From positions 17,776 to 42,561 of the forward strand of contig AVPN01000653.1 in assembly GCA_000695325.1 (NCBI GenBank): a stretch of DNA of 24,786 nt, given 5' to 3'. The notes under the pieces are model-generated. The model was not told the DNA's origin, searched no databases, and was given only the letters and a program-made list of their open reading frames with translations. This DNA is from Pleurobrachia bachei. Lineage: Eukaryota; Ctenophora; Tentaculata; Cydippida; Pleurobrachiidae. Positions 1 to 10,746 of this stretch are shown one piece after another (within the stretch, counting starts at the first letter, position 1; each line of letters starts with the position of its first letter). The position numbers and the translations under genes were made by a program.

Positions 1-637
1 AGCCCCCTGAAGTCCAATTAACTTCTTTTAAAAACAGCAAGGTAGAAAATTGTCTGATTTAAAAACTGGTGAAAAGATCAAGTCAAACGGACTTCAGGGG
101 CCAAAGTTATAGGCACCGCCGAATTCTCGACCGCAAAGTTATTTTCGACTGTTTTGAGCTCAGTACAAACGCGCGCGCGGCATTCGCTTCAATCCCCTCG
201 TTGCGGGGTGCCGCGGCAGCGCAAACGAGGGGATTGCAGCGCGTTCCAAGGATTGTAGCGCATTCCAACAAAAATGAAAAACAAATTAAAATTCAAAGCA
301 AAGTCTTTTTATTTTTGAAATAAAAACAAAAATTCAGCTGCGCGGCTTCAGAGCCGCGCGGCGTAACAATAAGTTTATTTGCGCGCTCCATTTCAAGATC
401 CAAAAAGTCGGTTGATTTTTTAATAATATAATTTGTTAAATAAAATACACTGTGTTTTTCAATAATATAACAAGTTGCTGTATACTTATTACTTTACACC
501 TGCACAATCCCGATTAGCTTTAAATAAAATTGTTCATGACATGACTCGTTGAATAAGATACCACACACACGTTCCACATTAAAAACAAAACCCTCAAACA
601 AAATAAATCCACTTTTCGGATAACATCAGATTCAATT
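1..637. other. Gene-free left flank with several hairpins
   Basis: No coding region is supported here. Three inverted repeats are visible: CCCCTGAAGTCC near 4-15 against GGACTTCAGGGG near 90-101; CCCCTCGTT near 195-203 against AACGAGGGG near 224-232, with a GC-rich loop; and a short hairpin around CGCGGCTTCAGAGCCGCG near 340-358. The GC-rich part at about 165-260 contrasts with the AT-rich surroundings and could be a transposon remnant, but no family can be named. The right part should hold the 3' UTR of the minus-strand transporter that stops at 638. The reverse complement of AATAAA at 374-379 is one possible poly(A) signal. Confidence 0.4.
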
Positions 638-2947
638 CTAGTTGGGTAGGAGTTTAGTGGCAGGTTTAGGAAGACTGTAGAGATAAACAGCACCAAGGAC
701 CAGGGATGTTCCAATAGAGAACTGAAGCGTAATGACAAATCCCCATAGGAAGACGCTCACTACACAGGACACGATAATGGCAAGAGATGTGGCAAATCCT
801 GCAAAGAGAGATAGGGGGTTAGAGGTTAGTTATCGTTATGAGTGATCCAGAAAGAATGCTATTCATGTTAGTAAATAAAAGAGTCAATTTCAGCAGGCAT
901 ACAGGAAGAATGATGGTTACCTTTGAGGATGTTATCTGCGTATTTGACGACCACTGCCACTAGAAGTCCACCGAATGCCTGCATGGCTATGACCCACCAA
1001 ACCCAGGCGTTATAACCAAAGAAGAAACCTTTCTCTTGGACAACCTGAAATGATGAGAGTGTAACAAAACATTATTGCTGTCATTTGTCAAGTTTTATAG
1101 TACGTAGTATTGTACACGCTCGGTTCGGGGAGAGCATTATTTTGTGAAACTAATGTTCAAGCTAATCCTATCGGTTGTGGTAAGTACATACCGCTCCGTC
1201 AGTCCAGAAGACTCCAAAGAGACCAACAACAACTCCATACCCAGCCAGATGAATATTTCGCATCCAGATCGAGATATCAGACCCCTTCAATAACTTTTCA
1301 AAATACACACCTGTAATGTTGTGACTTGGTTTAAAGAAAAAACATCTTGGAATACAACAAGTTCCTGCTAACTATTCAGAGAAATTTGTCTAACCTGCGA
1401 ACCCGGACGAACAACAAGAAAGGAGAACTGCAACAAGACCGAGGATAGGACTTTGTTCAACATCGTTTGTTGTCTTGGTTTCACCTTGATAGGGGGAAGT
1501 ATATTACAGTCAGGTCCCGATTTACTCAGGGATGCTGGGGGAGATGGGTTTGCTAGGTAAATCGTTATTTATAACTCCTGCTATTTCATTAATTTTCTCG
1601 GACCATGAATTCGAAGTATGTTGCTTTGTTCCTCGGTGTATAAAATGTTCAATAAAAGGAATTATTAGCTTACTTGTCTGACTAAGTTGAACTAGAGCGA
1701 CACCAGCGAATAGAAGGACAAGGGCCATCCACTGGGTTCTAATCAGCTCTTTTCGCAGCAGAAACACAGAGAATATAGCAGTGGTCATGATTTTCAGTTG
1801 GTAGGTCACCTGTGAAATAATTTAATTTTTAATTGGGCCAAAATACAAATATTTTGATCAGGATGTATAGATTTCTCTCTATACCTGGAAGACTGCAGCT
1901 TCTAGGTTGCTAATAGCCACATACTGGAGGTTGTTCTGTATAACGTACAGGATAGCAGGTACTGAAATCTGAAATGAGACTTGATATCATGATATATCAG
2001 AGTACTATCTTGTCACTCCAATGAAATTTCTTCGGAGGGAGTACAAAACAAAAGTAAATAGTGGCTGCAGTGATATCACTGATAAGATACCTCGAGATGC
2101 CTAGCTAGACTGTGTTTCGTTTACAAACGTAAACCGGTAATAAAGAGAGGGTTGGAACATAACAAACCTTGAGAGCATCCTTCCATTGCACCACAGTGTA
2201 ATAATAAACGTGTTCCCACAGCCCCTCAAGGGATCCCTTCTGTTTCATGATAATCGCTGCTGAGGCTAACATCTGGAAAAATAATAGGGTTACCAGCCAA
2301 TTTAATCTCAAGTCCAACTGCCGGCTGCCCAAAATATCGCGACTCTTCAAACCCTCGCCCATATTTTCCCACGGTCCAGCTCCCTCGCGCGCTCCCCTCT
2401 ACATCTCATCCCCCGCGCGTTCCTGCAAGTCCCCGACGTGTCACCTTGAATAGTTCAGCCAACACAACGGCAGTTGTTGAGAGGTACATGTCACCGGGTA
2501 GTGTCCGTGTGTATCGGATAGATAGGATGAGAGTCGCATTCTGGAAGGTAAGGACAATCAGACTCAGATATTTTAGGTTTATTCCACTATCACCTGTGGG
2601 AGAGAGGAGGGTGTGATGAGAGGGTGTGAGTTTGATCTGTGTGTTTACATAATACCGTGTATGGATATATTGCTTGCATAATTCACGCCATATAAACATC
2701 AATCTCAATCGGTCAATCTAAGTGAAAATAAGACAAACACAGCTTGAACGGGAAACATAGATATTGGCAGACTGCAAGATAAAATCAAAATGAGAATCAA
2801 ATTACACGAATTTAATCAATACAATATATCCGTTTCTATCTGTCTGGCCATTGCCACCAGACATGTTTCTAACTACACCTACCTTAGTAGTTGGTACCAA
2901 TAGAAATCAAAACAACGTATCCACTTACTCTTTGCAGTAGGTGCCAT
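638..2947 (-). CDS. SLC35A2: SLC35A2/A3-like UDP-sugar transporter, complete, 9 exons
   Basis: Nucleotide-sugar/nucleotide antiporter of the SLC35A family, which brings UDP-galactose or UDP-GlcNAc into the Golgi lumen for glycosylation. Coding exons in transcript order: 2929-2947, 2445-2593, 2168-2272, 1885-1968, 1674-1809, 1395-1484, 1192-1310, 921-1044, 638-798. All junctions are GT-AG and phases agree, giving 987 nt and 328 aa, the usual family length. Landmarks: [13 protein letters not shown] in helix 2 (very close to human SLC35A2), [56 protein letters not shown] and a C-terminal LYSLPKP. The start (MAPTAKSD) is the only ATG that opens exon 1 in frame. About ten membrane helices are expected. 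SLC35A2 fits better than A1 or A3, but UDP-Gal versus UDP-GlcNAc cannot be settled by eye. Confidence 0.93.
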
Positions 2948-3805
2948 TTTAGTTTCCGTTGTGGTTGAAGGTTCCCCTGCCACGGCTGTGCTACTATTTC
3001 AGTTTATACTCTTTAGTCTAGGACATTGTGCTACAAGAGAGAGGGAGATATTATATACAAAATGACACAGATGTTAATACAAAGAGTTAATTTCATTGAA
3101 CAAAGTGAGGGGTATGGGGACTCTGGACTGTCTCTTTTAATTTTTCTTTCTTCTTTTTTCTCTCTCTGTCTCACTATTTCTCTCCCCCCCTCTTCTTCTC
3201 GTGTGGCTTGTGGAGGTACACGTCCCAAAGCTACATCACATGAGGGTGAGGCACTTCTCCAGCAAATGAGAGAGAGAAGAAAGAGGAGAGAGAAGGAGGA
3301 GAGAAGGAGAAATATTGAGTGGGGGATAGAGAGGAGCTGAGGGTATGTAGGATGGAGAAGAGGGAAGGATACAGAAAAATAAAATGCTCAACAGAAACAG
3401 AAAGAAGCATAATAATGTAACATTGGCTAACACCCGACAAAATGGTCCTCATGGAAATTTGTACGATACGGTAACTAAAAATTTGTACGATACGGGAACT
3501 AAAAAACTTAGGTCTCAAAGATTCATACTAAGATCTTGAAATTGTACTGTACAAGTTACACCTTTAGCTACTTCTTTTGTATTGGAAAATGGAAACACGC
3601 TCTATACAACATTAAACAATGGCCCATACGTAACTTTGTTACTTTCGTAACCCTCGCTCCGCGAGCCGGGTCGCGCAATCTGACAAACGTAACTGCGGTC
3701 CTACTACTCTGTCTGGATACTCTGTACAAAATTTAAACCGAATAATAGACAAATATTTTAACCCTTTTTTAACCAAAATTAACTGTATATTTTAAACCCC
3801 TTCAC
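2948..3805. other. Intergenic region between transporter genes
   Basis: No gene is seen. It should hold the promoter of the minus-strand UDP-sugar transporter and the 3' flank of SLC10A7. At 3130-3340 a pyrimidine-rich stretch is followed by a purine-rich stretch, so the strand can fold on itself. Two tandem copies of a 24-bp unit (core ATTTGTACGATACGG) lie at 3455-3502. Short open frames through the CT/GA stretch are low-complexity artefacts. Confidence 0.5.
3455..3502. repeat. Two-copy 24-bp tandem repeat
   Basis: The unit AAATTTGTACGATACGG, followed by TAACTAA or GAACTAA, occurs twice head to tail with one mismatch. It lies between the stop of SLC10A7 and the start of the UDP-sugar transporter. 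No function is evident. Confidence 0.75.
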
Positions 3806-4962
3806 TCAAAGTGGCAACTGTTTCTCATTCAACATCCACTGCCTCAGTTTAGGTGCAATCAACCCCCCGATCATGATCTGACATGGGTGATAAATCAGGA
3901 GAGGGATAGTAATAAGACTCAAATTAGGGTCCCCACTGTACATAATCTTCAGCATTGGGATACCAAGCGTGAGGCTCTTGTGAGTTGCACAGTACATCAC
4001 TGCAATGGTATCTTGTCTCCTGAACTGGCACCAGGATGAGTTGGAGAGAAGGAATGTTGTGTAGAGGAGGGTCAACTGGCATGCTATAACCATGGCAACA
4101 ACTGTGAATAACTCAACCGGGGGAAGGGAGATATCGGAGTTAGAGAACGTATCACAGAAAGCGGAATATATGATCAGCAGGAGGGTACAACTCGCTACTG
4201 TCCCAAATGGTGGCTTCTTCTCCTCCATCCAGGTGATAATCTTCCCCCGTAACCACTGTCCAATTGTTAAAGGAACAAGGACTGTCCCACAGAGCTGGAT
4301 AAAAATCCTCAAGAACGGGACATCACCAGACAACCCAAGGGTCATCAAGATCAGAACAGGTGATACAAAGATACCCAGTAAAGATCCTAGAGCAGAGTTA
4401 AAAATGGCCGCTGCTTCGTTACCACCCACTGTCTTAGTTAGGATAACAGCGGAGGAGACAGGAGGGGGCATGCAACTGACGACAATAAAACCGTTAATTA
4501 GGAGGGGTTGTAGGAGATTGTGGTTCATTGCCACCAGGGATACGAACTGCATGAACACGGGGATAAACATCATTGTGAAACACTGGATAAACGTGTGTAG
4601 ATGGACCTGGGATAAAGGGGTTAGGGAGGTTTCTGACAAATAATAGAGTATAGATTTAGGTACTACATTGTATTCATACTGGTTTTTAAAACATGACATT
4701 GGTAGTTTGGCCAATAAGATTTATTTTATATGTACACTGCATCTTGCATACTAACTTGTGTGAGAGCATGTTTCAGTTCCTCAGTCTTCAAAGACAGGCC
4801 ACTGTTTAGAAAAATGAGAGATACAGCAAAGTATTTTATCGTTATCTCAGGGACTAGAATTCCACCTTTGCGGCCAATACTGGGTTCTAACTTCGCAAGG
4901 AGAATAGAAAGGACCAGCCCCACTAGGAACCAGTTCTTTTTCAGCTGAATAAGGAGTCCCAT
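3806..4962 (-). CDS. SLC10A7: SLC10A7, complete two-exon copy
   Basis: Member 7 of the SLC10 bile-acid/sodium cotransporter-like family. In vertebrates SLC10A7 sits in the Golgi/secretory pathway, dampens store-operated calcium entry and is needed for normal glycosaminoglycan synthesis; it does not carry bile acids. Exon 1 is 4756-4962 (69 codons) and exon 2 is 3806-4606, joined by a 149-bp GT-AG intron in phase 0, giving 335 aa against about 340 in human. Visible family blocks: AKLEPSIG and [11 protein letters not shown] in exon 1; [59 protein letters not shown] and [13 protein letters not shown] in exon 2. About ten membrane helices are expected. The ATG lies three bases after an AG in TTAATTAG, so a non-coding or spliced-leader exon may precede it. 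This copy has the full C-terminus, unlike its upstream duplicate. Confidence 0.95.
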
Positions 4963-5204
4963 AACCTAATTAATATTAAACATTAGCATGTAAATTATCG
5001 TGAAAGAGACAGTTTTGAAGAGCGTTGGAGTGGAAACTGGTGCCTTAGTCCTTAGCTTTGGTTAGCTGGAGGCCTCCCTCAGCCTGCCATGAGCGCAGCA
5101 AAAACACTCAGTTCCCTACTTTACAAATGTGGGGGGGGTCCAGCCCTAAAAAAAGCTACGCCATCGGCCAAAATCAGGGTACCTTTAGCTTTTTTTAGCT
5201 TTTT
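4963..5204. other. Duplication junction between the two SLC10A7 copies
   Basis: The first ~100 bp (4963 to about 5065) aligns with 6227 to about 6345 upstream of the second copy, including the shared motif GTGCCTTAG, so it is duplicated 5' flank. From about 5066 to 5180 the sequence is unique to the junction and contains a G8 run and CTAAAAAAAGC, the reverse complement of the repeat that follows. It must serve as promoter or leader for the complete gene if that copy is transcribed on its own. Confidence 0.6.
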
Positions 5205-5219
5205 TTAGCTTTTTTTAGC
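5183..5219. repeat. 10-bp minisatellite (AGCTTTTTTT) at the duplication breakpoint
   Basis: The unit TTTTTTTAGC is repeated about 3.5 times and stops exactly where homology to the other SLC10A7 copy begins (5220, matching 3937). An inverted copy (CTAAAAAAAGC) lies about 35 bp to its left. Read on the minus strand, the repeat supplies the new last codons (A-K-K-S) and the stop of the truncated SLC10A7 copy. Confidence 0.85.
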
Positions 5220-6226
5220 GTACATAATCTTCAACATTGGGATACCTAGAGTGAGGCTCTTGTGTGTTGCACAGTACATCACTGCAATGGTATCCTGCCT
5301 TCTGAACTGACACCATGATGAGTTGGAGAGAAGGAATGTTGTGTAGAGGAGGGTCAATTGGCATGCTATAACCATGGCGACCACTGTAAATAACTCAACC
5401 GGGGGAAGGGAGATATCGGAGTTTGAGAACGTATCACAGAATGCGGAGTATATGATCAGAAGAAGGGTACAACTCGCTACTGTTCCAAATGGCGGCTTTT
5501 TCTCTTCCATCCAGGTGATAATTTTCCCCCGCAGCCACTGACCAATTGTTAAAGGAAGGAGAACTGTCCCACAGAGCTGGATGAAAATCCTCAAGAACGG
5601 GACATCCCCAGACAACCCCAGGGTCATCAAAATCAGGACAGGTGATACAAAGATACCCAGTAATGATCCAAGTGCTGAATTGAAAATAGCCGCAGCTTCG
5701 TTACCACCCACTGTTTTAGTAAGGATGACAGCGGAGGAGACAGGAGGGGGCATACAACTGACGACAATAAATCCGTTTATTAGGAGGGGTTGGAGGAGGG
5801 AGTGGTTCATTGCCACCAGGGATACAAACTGCATAAACACTGGTATGAACATCATTGTAAAGCACTGGATAAATGTGTGGAGATGGACCTGGGGGTAAAA
5901 GAGGTTAGATTGGTGAAAATAACAGCGAGATATTTATTTTCATACTGGCGATATGTACATAAGCAGTTTGTACAATAAAATTTTAATCAGTATTTATACA
6001 CTGCATCATGCATACTAACTTGTGTGAGAGCATGCTTCAGCTCCTCAGTCTTCAAAGACAGGCCACTGTTTAGAAATATGAGAGATACAGCAAAGTATTT
6101 TATTGTTATCTCTGGAACTAGGATTCCACCTTTTCGGCCAATACTGGGTTCCAACTTCGCAAGGAGAATAGAAAGGACCAGTCCTACTAGAAACCAGTTC
6201 TTCTTTAACTGAATAAGGAGTCCCAT
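5205..6226 (-). CDS. SLC10A7: SLC10A7, 3'-truncated tandem copy
   Basis: Second copy of the same two-exon gene: exon 1 6020-6226, exon 2 5205-5888, with a 131-bp intron carrying the same splice sites. The reading frame is intact for 296 aa and then ends in the breakpoint repeat. It lacks about 39 residues, including the last membrane segment with the [10 protein letters not shown] block. Exon 1 protein is identical to the other copy. The shared part of exon 2 differs at two residues (N to S after VAMNH, V to L in GTVL), although nucleotides differ by about 8%, almost all at synonymous positions. That is what long purifying selection leaves, which is odd for a copy lacking its end. It may be a recently truncated paralogue, a functional short form, or an assembly artefact. 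Homology to the complete copy also covers about 100 bp of 5' flank. Confidence 0.85.
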
Positions 6227-7173
6227 AACCTAATTAACATTAGTTGTTAAACATTAACATGGGTAAAGGTCCGTGAAAGGGACCATTTTCAAGAAGTACA
6301 TACTAAACTTTTTGAGTTGTGCCTTAGCCCTTAGCTCAAAATTAATAGCAATTCAGCCCTTCCAATGAGTTTGAAAGAGAAACCTCCATCTCTGCTTATG
6401 AAGCACATGACAGAGACAGGGCTGGGATGCTATTTGTCCAGTCCAGCGATTTTCTGTGCTTCCAGGCTCCAGGGCCAGAGGTGAAACTACTGGTCAGGAT
6501 GGGGCGTGGCCGGAAACCCACCCCCCTAAGCAGGGTCCAGCAACGCAGCCCCTGCAAGCAGGAACTACGGGCTAGAGGCCCAAATCTTATTCCGCCTCAC
6601 GGGACACACTGTGGGGGTCTACAGCCACGCCCAACTTGAAACTTCAGCTGACATAAAATTTTAAAATGTGCCGACGGAACGTTTCTGTCACGGTTGCGAA
6701 ATTCAAGTTCACAGTTAAAACGCGCAATTTTACCCCATTATCGGCGCGGCTTACTTTTAGCGCGTGTAAAATCGGACGTATTGGCGCTTCCCATGGCGGC
6801 CATACCGAGTCTACACAGCGTGCTATTGATTGCGCGTTCCAGTCGGTGAGGTGGGAGAGTTGCGTAAAAAAGAAGGGAGGGAAACTTGGAAAACACGCAT
6901 CTTTTGTCGATGAAACAATCTCTAAAATATAATAATGTATGTACAAGAAAAAACGGGGGAAATATAATAACATATCAAAATCTGTTAAAAGGGGGAGTCT
7001 CTGACGCGATAGAATTCTCGAAAGTGCTGAAATACAGTGCTCGGTCTGAAATGAGAGGGGAAGAGAGTGGTCGTTAGTACAAGGAAATAACACCACTTTA
7101 CCATATATCTCTCCCTCTATCCCTGTCCCAATTATTCATCCTTCATTCCCATATATTCATTAGGTGATGCAAA
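6227..7173. promoter_or_regulatory. Intergenic region with a CpG- and GC-rich promoter-like block
   Basis: No gene is supported. The first ~120 bp is homologous to the flank of the other SLC10A7 copy. A GC-rich stretch at about 6430-6640 has no recognisable coding or RNA content. At about 6660-6850 CpG is frequent and two promoter-type motifs sit close together: TTGGCGC (E2F-like) near 6781 and ATGGCGGC (YY1-like) at 6793-6800, within the near-palindrome CCATGGCGGCCAT. It could be the promoter of the upstream SLC10A7 copy; direction and activity are inferred only. From about 6950 to 7170 nothing stands out. Confidence 0.35.
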
Positions 7174-9857
7174 TCAAACTATCACATCCCCAATCTCAGC
7201 GTCAATTTCAGCATTACCCGGTATCTTGCTAGGAATGTATTTGATGTGATAGGGTTTCTGGGGAGCGGCGACATCAGGAACAGCACGGGTCGGTGGATGC
7301 CTCTTTGATTTCCTAGGTCTCCCCTCTGTTGGACTTTTTAACGTTCCTCCTCCACCAATTTGGTCAGTTGTCATTGCAGTAGTCTGCCGGCCGTCTGAAA
7401 CTTGAGAATATATCTTCAGTTTTCAGCAATATAGCGCTTTCTCTCGGAGATCAGAGACGTGCAGTGGGCGTGCAGTAGTAGAAGTCAGTTTATTATTATC
7501 TCATGGGATGGAGAGAAAGAAAGATAGCTACCGTTTACCTTTCTTCTTCCTCATGCTAGCCCTCTCCTTTGTCCTCTCCCTACTCTTAGTACGATCCCGA
7601 CTCTTGTTAGGTCCTTTATTAATCAACACATGACTGTGCCTCAATAACTCCTCCTTACTCATCCCACCTCCCCTTGTCTCGGACCTACCCCTCAAATCAG
7701 GAATCTGTATCTTCTGCTGTTGAGGTGCTATCCTAACTGACATCTCCCCCACACCACTAGCGAAATCAATAGCACTTATATCCTCCAGGTTAATTTCATC
7801 TTCCGGTGGGGGCGGGGGCGGTACATTAAGGACTGGTGGTCGGGGGTAGTAGCTACTACCAGGTGGTGGTTCTGAGGGTGGTTCAGGTGGGATCTGGACT
7901 GCTCGTTGGAGGGATCGAGTGGAGGGGACACGGGTTCCAAATGTTGTGGGACCGAGATCTCGGGGGTTTTCTGAGAGGGATGGTGATTTGTGTTGTTGTT
8001 GTTCCTCGCCACGGGACCTGACACCGTCCTTACCACCTGAGAGAGGGGAAGGTGGGTTAGTTATCGTAGGAAAACGGAAATAAACAATAGCAAAACACCA
8101 TATATGGGCATATATCAAATGCCCAAATATGGATACACATACACACCTGATAGAATTGACATGTTATCGTAGGTGTGCTCAATGAACGCCTGCTGTTCCG
8201 CCAGCTTGGTCAGAGCATCTGCTATCATTTCACTTTGTCTATTCATCGACACAGTAGCCTCCCTCAACGCCTCTGTGTTATGATCTCTCTGTTCCACAGA
8301 ACTCTCTTTCAACTCCTTGCTACCCCCACTCTTCGTCCTCTTCACATACACCTCAGCATACTTGGTGGGGGGTCCAGAGGGGTCTGGTGGAGGAGGTTGT
8401 TGGAACTCAGGGGGAGGAGGTGAGGTGAGGGAGCGGGGTGCAGAGGATAGATTTAACCGGCCCATACCCCTGTCAACATCGTTCATATAGGGGCGGTCCT
8501 GGGACTTGGGTACGAACTTCTTCTCAAGATTGTTCTTCAACTGGGCTACCACCGCAGGAGGCATTTTAGCATTCCTTGCCGATGACGACGTCATAATAGG
8601 AGGAGGAGGAGGGTTGTTTGATGACGTCATGAACGCCTCACCACGCGATGACGTCACCATACCACCTGGTGGGTTGCCATGGTGATGATGGTTGTTGTTC
8701 TCCCCTCCTCGTGGTGATCTAGCGCCATCACCCCTCGGTGACAGGATATTGTGTTGCTGTGGTGGGTTACCATGGTGATGATGATTCCTCCCATTTCTAA
8801 CGGTGTTCTCCCGTGACGGACCCCTAGATTTCCTCATCATTTTCACCTCCTCTGGCTCCATATACTCCCCCTCATCTAACTCCTCCTCCTCTCTGAACCC
8901 TCTCTGCTGCTGTTCCTCCCTTCTCGGGAAGTACTCCTCACCAGTCCGGTGTGGTGACCTGGTGACCCCTGAGATGGGTTTAGGAGGTCCAGCTACCATT
9001 GTGGCTAGAGAGGGTGCAGTGACCAGGTTACCAGGGGCTATTGAATCAAAAGAACCGTATGGGTTACGTCCTCCACCCCCTGCCATCCTGGCAATACATT
9101 TCTGTTGAATGTCAATAATCCGTTCCATATCTGCATACGTTCGGGCCTTACTCTTCAGAATACTGATCAGCCTCACATATGTCCTCTTATCATCATGTAG
9201 AAGGAAGTTAACATTGATAGTGCTACTGTTCTTGAAGATTAAATCCACTATTGGGTCTGGTAAGTTGCCAGCTTTCAAACATTTCTGGACCAGGACAGAG
9301 GAGGAAGGGAGCTCCAACATGGACAACAAAAACTCATCATTTTCAGGTTTGGAAGGAATAGAAAGAAGGTGATCAACTATCGGACCGGTGTTACGCTCCA
9401 TGTATCTCCTCACAACCTCTGGAACATTCACACTCCCATCTGCCTCTACAGTTCGGAGAGCAGTGAACAATGGCATTACATTTTCAACTGTTAGGTTGGT
9501 GTTAACCCACTCCAACACTGTGTTTAGCAGTTCTTCAACAGTGTACAGAGTGGCAAACCGAGCAATAACGGATATATTCCGTGGAGTGAGAACCACCGCA
9601 CCCCCGTACATTAACACCAAAGCATCTTGTATCGCATCTTCAACCCCCTCCTCCCCTTGAAAATCCTCTAACAATAGACTAGGAGGTGAGTCTCTGAGGT
9701 GGTGCTCGAATACTGTGCTGTGCTTGGCGAGTACTAGCCGGGAACAGGTAAACGAGACATTGTTAACCCAGAGTTTTATAGATCTGTTGTAGGTTGTGTT
9801 GTTGAAGAATCGGGAAACGTCGCAGTTCGTGTGAGACAACCGGACCGGCCGGGACAT
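7174..9857 (-). CDS. BTB/POZ-domain protein with long disordered tail
   Basis: Probable exons: 8147-9857 (from ATG), 7539-8036 and 7174-7394, joined by GT-AG introns of 110 and 144 bp with matching phases, giving 809 aa. If the last intron is not removed, the frame stops at 7528 instead. Residues about 22-115 form a BTB fold (IKLWVNNVSFTCSRLVLAKH, then FEHHLRDSP, LVLMYGG), followed to about residue 255 by a helical BACK-like region (LLNTVLEWVN, FLLSMLELPSSSVLVQKCL). After that comes a low-complexity tail rich in Pro, Arg, Gly and His (two HHHHGNPP runs), a probable coiled coil around residues 510-565, then a Lys/Arg-rich C-terminus (RDRTKSRERTKERASMRKKK). BTB proteins dimerise and often act as cullin-3 adaptors or scaffolds; the partner here is unknown. 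I do not recognise a specific orthologue. The third exon is less certain than the first two. Confidence 0.8.
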
Positions 9858-10746
9858 ATAGGCTAACAGGGAATGGGGGTTAGATATACAGGGGGTTAGG
9901 TGTTATACAAGGGGTGTTAGACAGGGACATTATATAGGCTACAAATACAGGGTGTTAGAAATACAGGGGGTTAGGTGTTATACAAGGGGGGTTAGGTCGG
10001 GGCATTATATAGGCTACAAATACAGGGGGTTAGAAATACAGGAGGGGGTTAGATCTTGGGACATATAGGCTACAAATTGTACAGGGGGGTAGATGCCTCT
10101 ACAGTTCGGAGAGCAGTGAACAATGGCATTACATTTTCAACTGTTAGGTTGGTGTTAACCCACTCCAACACTGTGTTTAGCAGTTCTTCAACAGTGTACA
10201 GAGTGGCAAACCGAGCAATAACGGATATATTCCGTGGAGTGAGAACCACCGCACCCCCGTACATTAACACCAAAGCATCTTGTATCGCATCTTCAACCCC
10301 CTCCTCCCCTTGAAAATCCTCTAACAATAGACTAGGAGGTGAGTCTCTGAGGTGGTGCTCGAATACTGTGCTGTGCTTGGCGAGTACTAGCCGGGAACAG
10401 GTAAACGAGACATTGTTAACCCAGAGTTTTATAGATCTGTTGTAGGTTGTGTTGTTGAAGAATCGGGAAACGTCGCAGTTCGTGTGAGACAACCGGACCG
10501 GCCGGGACATATAGGCTAACAGGGAATGGGGGTTAGATATACAGGGGGTTAGGTGTTATACAAGGGGTGTTAGACAGGGACATTATATAGGCTACAAATA
10601 CAGGGTGTTAGAAATACAGGGGGTTAGGTGTTATACAAGGGGGGTTAGGTCGGGGCATTATATAGGCTACAAATACAGGGGGTTAGAAATACAGGAGGGG
10701 GTTAGATCTTGGGACATATAGGCTACAAATTGTACAGGGGGTTAGA
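9441..10746. repeat. Exact 653-bp tandem duplication of the BTB gene 5' end
   Basis: The segment 9441-10093 is repeated directly at 10094-10746 (offset 653). I see no difference across coding and non-coding parts except one base beside the junction (10089 versus 10742). It contains the first ~139 codons of the BTB gene plus about 236 bp of upstream minisatellite. The junction shows TAGA microhomology. Identity implies a very recent event or a misassembly. Confidence 0.9.

Noticed and set aside
2105-2362. Open frames reading through introns of the UDP-sugar transporter
   Set aside because: Splice sites and the SLC35 alignment define exact exons inside them; the remainder is intron.
4092-4643. 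183-aa plus-strand open frame across SLC10A7
   Set aside because: It is antisense to a clearly recognised exon and has no family features; the equivalent frame in the other copy is broken up.
6427-6639. 70-aa plus-strand open frame or a small RNA gene in the GC-rich stretch
   Set aside because: No protein family, no tRNA A/B boxes and no cloverleaf could be recognised, so only a GC-rich region is reported.
8147-9660. Plus-strand open frames antisense to the BTB gene
   Set aside because: They lie opposite a 570-codon exon with a BTB domain and are shadows of its composition.
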